Positions 61,246-64,000 of a stretch of 64,000 nt of DNA are shown here, one piece after another. The translations under genes and the position numbers were made by a program. Under the pieces are notes generated by a model. That model did not search any database. It was not told the DNA's origin and saw only the letters and a list, made by a program, of their open reading frames with translations. Source of the stretch: Actinosynnema sp. ALI-1.44 (GTDB taxonomy: Bacteria; Actinomycetota; Actinomycetes; Mycobacteriales; Pseudonocardiaceae). Within the stretch, counting starts at the first letter, position 1, and each line of letters begins with the position of its first letter. The DNA is taken from the NCBI RefSeq assembly GCF_001984155.1, contig NZ_MTQO01000026.1, forward strand, positions 1-64,000. Reading direction: 5' to 3'.

Positions 61246-62297
61246 CATTTCTCCTGGTTGGCTGCCCGGCGGCGACGCGCCAGGCTGTCGATGGCGACGG
61301 CGAGCAGGATCACGGCGCCGGTGGCGAACTCGCTCCAGTTGGCCGGCACGTTGAAGTAGGTCAGCCCCGTCGCCACCACGTTGAGCAGCACGGCGCCCAC
61401 CGCCGCGCCGAGGATGGTGCCGCTGCCACCCCGCAGCGGGGTACCGCCGATGACCGCCGCGGCGATCGCGGCGAGTTCGAACCCGCCGCCGATGTTCGGG
61501 TCGCCCGACGTGAAGAAGGCCATGCCGAGCACCCCGGCGACACCCGCGAGCAGCCCGGACAGGATGAGCACCTGGGTACGCACGCGGTTGGCCGAGATGC
61601 CGGAGAACTGGGCTGCGCCGGGGTTGGACCCGATGGCCAGTATCCGGTAGCCGAACGGCGTGTGGTGCAGCATGAGGCTGAGCCCGATCACCATCAGCGC
61701 CAGCACGATCACGCTGAACGGCACGCCGAGGACCGTGCCGCCCACGATGGTGAAGAACGAGTCCGCCACGGGCAGGCTGGCGACCTGCGACCCGTCGGTC
61801 ACCGCGATGGCCAGTCCGCGGAAGACCGACAGCGTCGCCAGTGTCGCCACGATCGTCGGGATTCGGATGTAGGTCACGATCGCCGCGTTCACCGCGCCCA
61901 GCAGGCCGCCGAGCACGATCCCGGCGCCTGCCGCCAGCCACGTGTTGAACCCGGCGGAGATCAGCATCGCCACGGAGATCAGGCACAACCCGAACATCGA
62001 CCCGACCGACAGGTCGATCTCACGCATGGACAGCAGCAACGCCATCCCGGCGGCGAGCAGACCGACGTACGCCGACGACTGGAGGATGTCCAGCAGCTGG
62101 CTGGCCTGCAGGTATGTCGGCCGCAGCACGCCGATGACAAGCACGAGCGCGACAGTCGCGGCGATGACGCTGAACGACGGCGCCCCGAAGATCCGCGCCA
62201 GGATACCCGCCTTGTGCCCGTTGGCCCGGTGCGGCGGCCCGGCTCCGGCGTCCTGCACAGTGCCGGCCACAGTAGACTCGCGGTGCTCGGTGTTCAC
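61245..62297 (-). CDS. CUT2-type ABC transporter permease (RbsC-like)
   Basis: 350 aa with about ten membrane helices. The family signature regions are MREIDLSVGSMFGLCLISVA, then IRIPTIVATLATLSVFRGLA and FELAAIAAAVIGGTPLRGGS, then GTILGAAVGAVLL. The GTG start has a weak GAAGG just upstream. It is the first gene of a three-gene operon (permease, binding protein, ATPase), an unusual order since the ATPase is last. It is divergent from the SDR gene. Confidence 0.95.
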   Translation of the reverse strand: MNTEHRESTVAGTVQDAGAGPPHRANGHKAGILARIFGAPSFSVIAATVALVLVIGVLRPTYLQASQLLDILQSSAYVGLLAAGMALLLSMREIDLSVGSMFGLCLISVAMLISAGFNTWLAAGAGIVLGGLLGAVNAAIVTYIRIPTIVATLATLSVFRGLAIAVTDGSQVASLPVADSFFTIVGGTVLGVPFSVIVLALMVIGLSLMLHHTPFGYRILAIGSNPGAAQFSGISANRVRTQVLILSGLLAGVAGVLGMAFFTSGDPNIGGGFELAAIAAAVIGGTPLRGGSGTILGAAVGAVLLNVVATGLTYFNVPANWSEFATGAVILLAVAIDSLARRRRAANQEK

Positions 62298-62398
62298 CTT
62301 CGTCAGGCTGGTTCACGCAGGCGGCCCGCCGCTTGTCTCTGGGTGGCCAGTACTTGTCACCGAGTGCACCGATCCCGCCCGTCGCCCGAGAGCTGCCC

Positions 62399-62404
62399 TA
62401 ACGT
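62399..62404 (+). promoter_or_regulatory. -10-like TAACGT, leaderless start of SDR gene
   Basis: TAACGT is followed by CTGGCCA (7 nt) and then ATG 62412. It lies in the 114-bp gap shared with the permease promoter. Confidence 0.5.
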
Positions 62405-62411
62405 CTGGCCA

Positions 62412-63230
62412 ATGGAGCCAACGCATGGCCGTTTCGCCGGCCGGGTGGCGCTGGTGACGGGCGCGGGTACGGGGATCGGCGCGGCTGTGTGCCGTCGCAT
62501 CGTCGCCGATGGCGGCAAAGTCGTCCTCACCGGCCGTCGCCCGCAGCCGCTGCACGACCTCGCCGCCGAACTGGGTGACAACGCGCTCGCCCTGCCGGGG
62601 GACGCCGCCGTCACCACCGACGCCCAGCACACCGTGAAGTCCACTGTGGAGCACTTCGGCCGACTCGACGTGGTGGTCGCCAACGCGGGCGGGCACCACC
62701 CCGGCGCGGCGACGGAAACCGACGACGACGCGTGGAGCTACAGCCTGCACGCCAACCTCAACAGCGCCTTCGTGACAGTACGCGAAGCACTGCCGAGCCT
62801 GATCGAGGCAAAGGGCAACGTCGTCGTGGTGTCGTCCATCGCCGGTCTGTTCGCGGGCCCGGGAGTGGTCGGTTATGTGACCACGAAACACGCGCTGATC
62901 GGCCTGATGCGCTCACTGGCAAGGGATTACGGACAACGCGGCGTCCGTGTGAACGCGGTGTGCCCAGGTTGGGTGCGTACCGCGATGGCCGACGAGCAGA
63001 TGGACGAACTCGGCAGCCAGTACGGGATCGACAGGGAAGCCGCGTACGCACTGGTCACCAAGAACCAGCCGCTGAGCCGCCCGGCCGAGTCCGAGGAGAT
63101 CGCCAACCTGGTGGCGTTCCTGGCGTCACCGGAGGCATCGGCGATGACCGGTTCCGTCGTCGTCGCGGACTGCGGCGCGAACTGCGTCGACCTGCCCACC
63201 ATCGCGTTCGCCGAAGGAGCTGCACAATGA
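62412..63230 (+). CDS. Short-chain dehydrogenase/reductase
   Basis: 272 aa, classical SDR. The cofactor motif is TGAGTGIG (residues about 16-23), with VVANAGG, catalytic Ser in VVSSIAG, Tyr and Lys in YVTTKHAL, and PGWVRTAM after the active site. TGRRP after strand 2 suggests NADP(H) preference. It is coupled to the MoaF-like gene (ATGA). With the neighbouring oxygenase locus it may reduce or oxidise a hydroxyl or ketone side chain of the imported compound. Confidence 0.93.
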   Translation: MEPTHGRFAGRVALVTGAGTGIGAAVCRRIVADGGKVVLTGRRPQPLHDLAAELGDNALALPGDAAVTTDAQHTVKSTVEHFGRLDVVVANAGGHHPGAATETDDDAWSYSLHANLNSAFVTVREALPSLIEAKGNVVVVSSIAGLFAGPGVVGYVTTKHALIGLMRSLARDYGQRGVRVNAVCPGWVRTAMADEQMDELGSQYGIDREAAYALVTKNQPLSRPAESEEIANLVAFLASPEASAMTGSVVVADCGANCVDLPTIAFAEGAAQ

Positions 63231-64000
63231 CGATGTCGGGAGAGACCGCACCGCCCGAGTGGAAGGCGCTGGACGACTTCGCGGCCGGGATCGACGGCAA
63301 CCGGATGCAGTGCACGGACGCGCTGGCCGGGACCTCGCTGACGATCGAGGAAGAAGGCCGTCCGGCCGTCCACATCGACTTCCGGACGCTGGACGAGCTG
63401 TCGTGGCAACGAGCGGACGGCACCTCGGGCACCGACTGGTACGAGGCGATCGAGATCCGGCCGGACCTGTTCTACCTGACGATCACCGACTCGGCCCGGT
63501 CACTGGAAGCCAGGATCGTGATCGTCGACCGGGCGTCCGGCCGGACCCTGACGGTGGAGTCGGTCATCGCGGACGCGCCGACGCCGGGAAAACCCCGTGT
63601 CAGCCAGACCTTCCGGCCGGGGACGATCAAGGGAATCGAGGTCACCGGCGAAGAACCGGCGCCGACGCGTGACCTGATCGGCCTACGTGCGCTGTACCGC
63701 TACAGCCCGAACCACCTGTACGAACACGTGTACCTGTCCAGCGAACGCTATGCATGGCAGTGCCTCGTGGGCGAACAGCGCGGGCACGGCGACGTCGACC
63801 TGGCCACGACCTGGCGGTTCGCGGACAACCTGTATGTCTTCACGTTCCGTGAATTCATCATCCCCGTCGCGGCAACCTGGCTGTATGACATGGAAGCACT
63901 ACGCACAACAGGAACCTTCGTCGGCCTGCGTGGCGACGGACACGTGATGGTCGCGCCAGGCGGCGCCTTCATCGAGTTGCTGGGGCGCGTGACCTACGCA
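63227..64000 (+). CDS. MoaF-family protein, C-terminus cut by window edge
   Basis: 258 codons are visible and no stop is reached by the right edge. ATG overlaps the SDR stop (ATGA) with GGAG upstream. The two-lobed MoaF layout is visible: an N-terminal lobe (LTIEEEGRPAVHIDFRTLDE, YLTITDSARSLEARIVIVDR) and a C-terminal lobe with the motif SSERYAWQCLVGEQRGHGD and TTWRFADNLYVFTFREFIIP. Despite the name, most actinobacterial members sit with catabolic dehydrogenases, not with molybdopterin genes, and are lipocalin-like small-molecule binders or enzymes. No moa genes are in the window. Confidence 0.8.
   Translation, partial: MTMSGETAPPEWKALDDFAAGIDGNRMQCTDALAGTSLTIEEEGRPAVHIDFRTLDELSWQRADGTSGTDWYEAIEIRPDLFYLTITDSARSLEARIVIVDRASGRTLTVESVIADAPTPGKPRVSQTFRPGTIKGIEVTGEEPAPTRDLIGLRALYRYSPNHLYEHVYLSSERYAWQCLVGEQRGHGDVDLATTWRFADNLYVFTFREFIIPVAATWLYDMEALRTTGTFVGLRGDGHVMVAPGGAFIELLGRVTYA

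Noticed and set aside
63227-64000. Molybdopterin biosynthesis locus suggested by the MoaF-like gene
   Set aside because: No moaA, moaC, moaE, mogA or moeA is nearby, and MoaF-family proteins are widespread outside cofactor synthesis.

Overview
The window is high-GC actinomycete DNA (roughly 70% G+C by eye). GTG starts are frequent, genes overlap by ATGA or GTGA, and there are many Tat, lipoprotein and secreted-enzyme leaders, ECF sigma factors, LAL/LuxR and WYL regulators and leaderless promoters. A Pseudonocardiales-type organism (Amycolatopsis, Lentzea or Kibdelosporangium relatives) would fit, but nothing here fixes the genus. I see no rRNA, tRNA, CRISPR array, transposase or phage gene. 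The first and last genes are cut by the window edges.

Layout. 1-6076: a giant secreted DUF11-repeat protein (cut at the left edge), a possible small secreted peptide and a secreted subtilisin-type protease with PKD domains, ending at a perfect 17-bp hairpin. 6195-14119: a large LAL regulator, an FAD oxidoreductase, a secreted GH51-like glycosidase with an inserted domain, and a WYL regulator divergent from a VOC protein across a clear operator. 14116-23834: a two-component system, then a run of secreted proteins (beta-helix protein, FG-GAP propeller, PhoD phosphodiesterase, Agd3-like carbohydrate deacetylase) with an ArsR-like regulator. 23939-33466: a MarR regulator divergent from an HSL-type esterase, then a LysR regulator, a gamma-glutamyltransferase and a complete Opp/Dpp-type peptide ABC importer. 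33459-38787: a DUF6882-like protein, an orphan trpF, an ECF42-type sigma factor coupled to a DGPF/YCII protein, and a divergent MFS exporter plus DHFR-like reductase. 39081-46086: poorly characterised membrane and redox proteins, an AraC regulator, an AhpD-like protein, a MetE C-terminal-type methyltransferase and a PlsC acyltransferase. 46254-51739: ABC-F ATPase, DEAD-box helicase, CopZ-like chaperone, and a Tat-secreted propeller-like protein paired with an M15-type peptidase.

52230-64000 looks like one catabolic locus: carotenoid/stilbene oxygenase, acyl-CoA ligase, SnoaL-like protein, aldehyde dehydrogenase, AraC regulator, a three-gene ribose-type (CUT2) ABC importer, an SDR and a MoaF-family protein. 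A plausible reading is uptake and oxidative cleavage of a phenylpropanoid or stilbene-like compound to an aromatic aldehyde, followed by oxidation and CoA activation. The substrate is inferred, not shown.

Two themes run through the window. First, about a dozen genes lack a Shine-Dalgarno sequence and instead have a TANNNT -10-like hexamer ending 6-8 nt before the start codon, which indicates leaderless transcripts. I used this to fix several starts. Second, most regulators sit divergent to their likely targets with inverted repeats between them.
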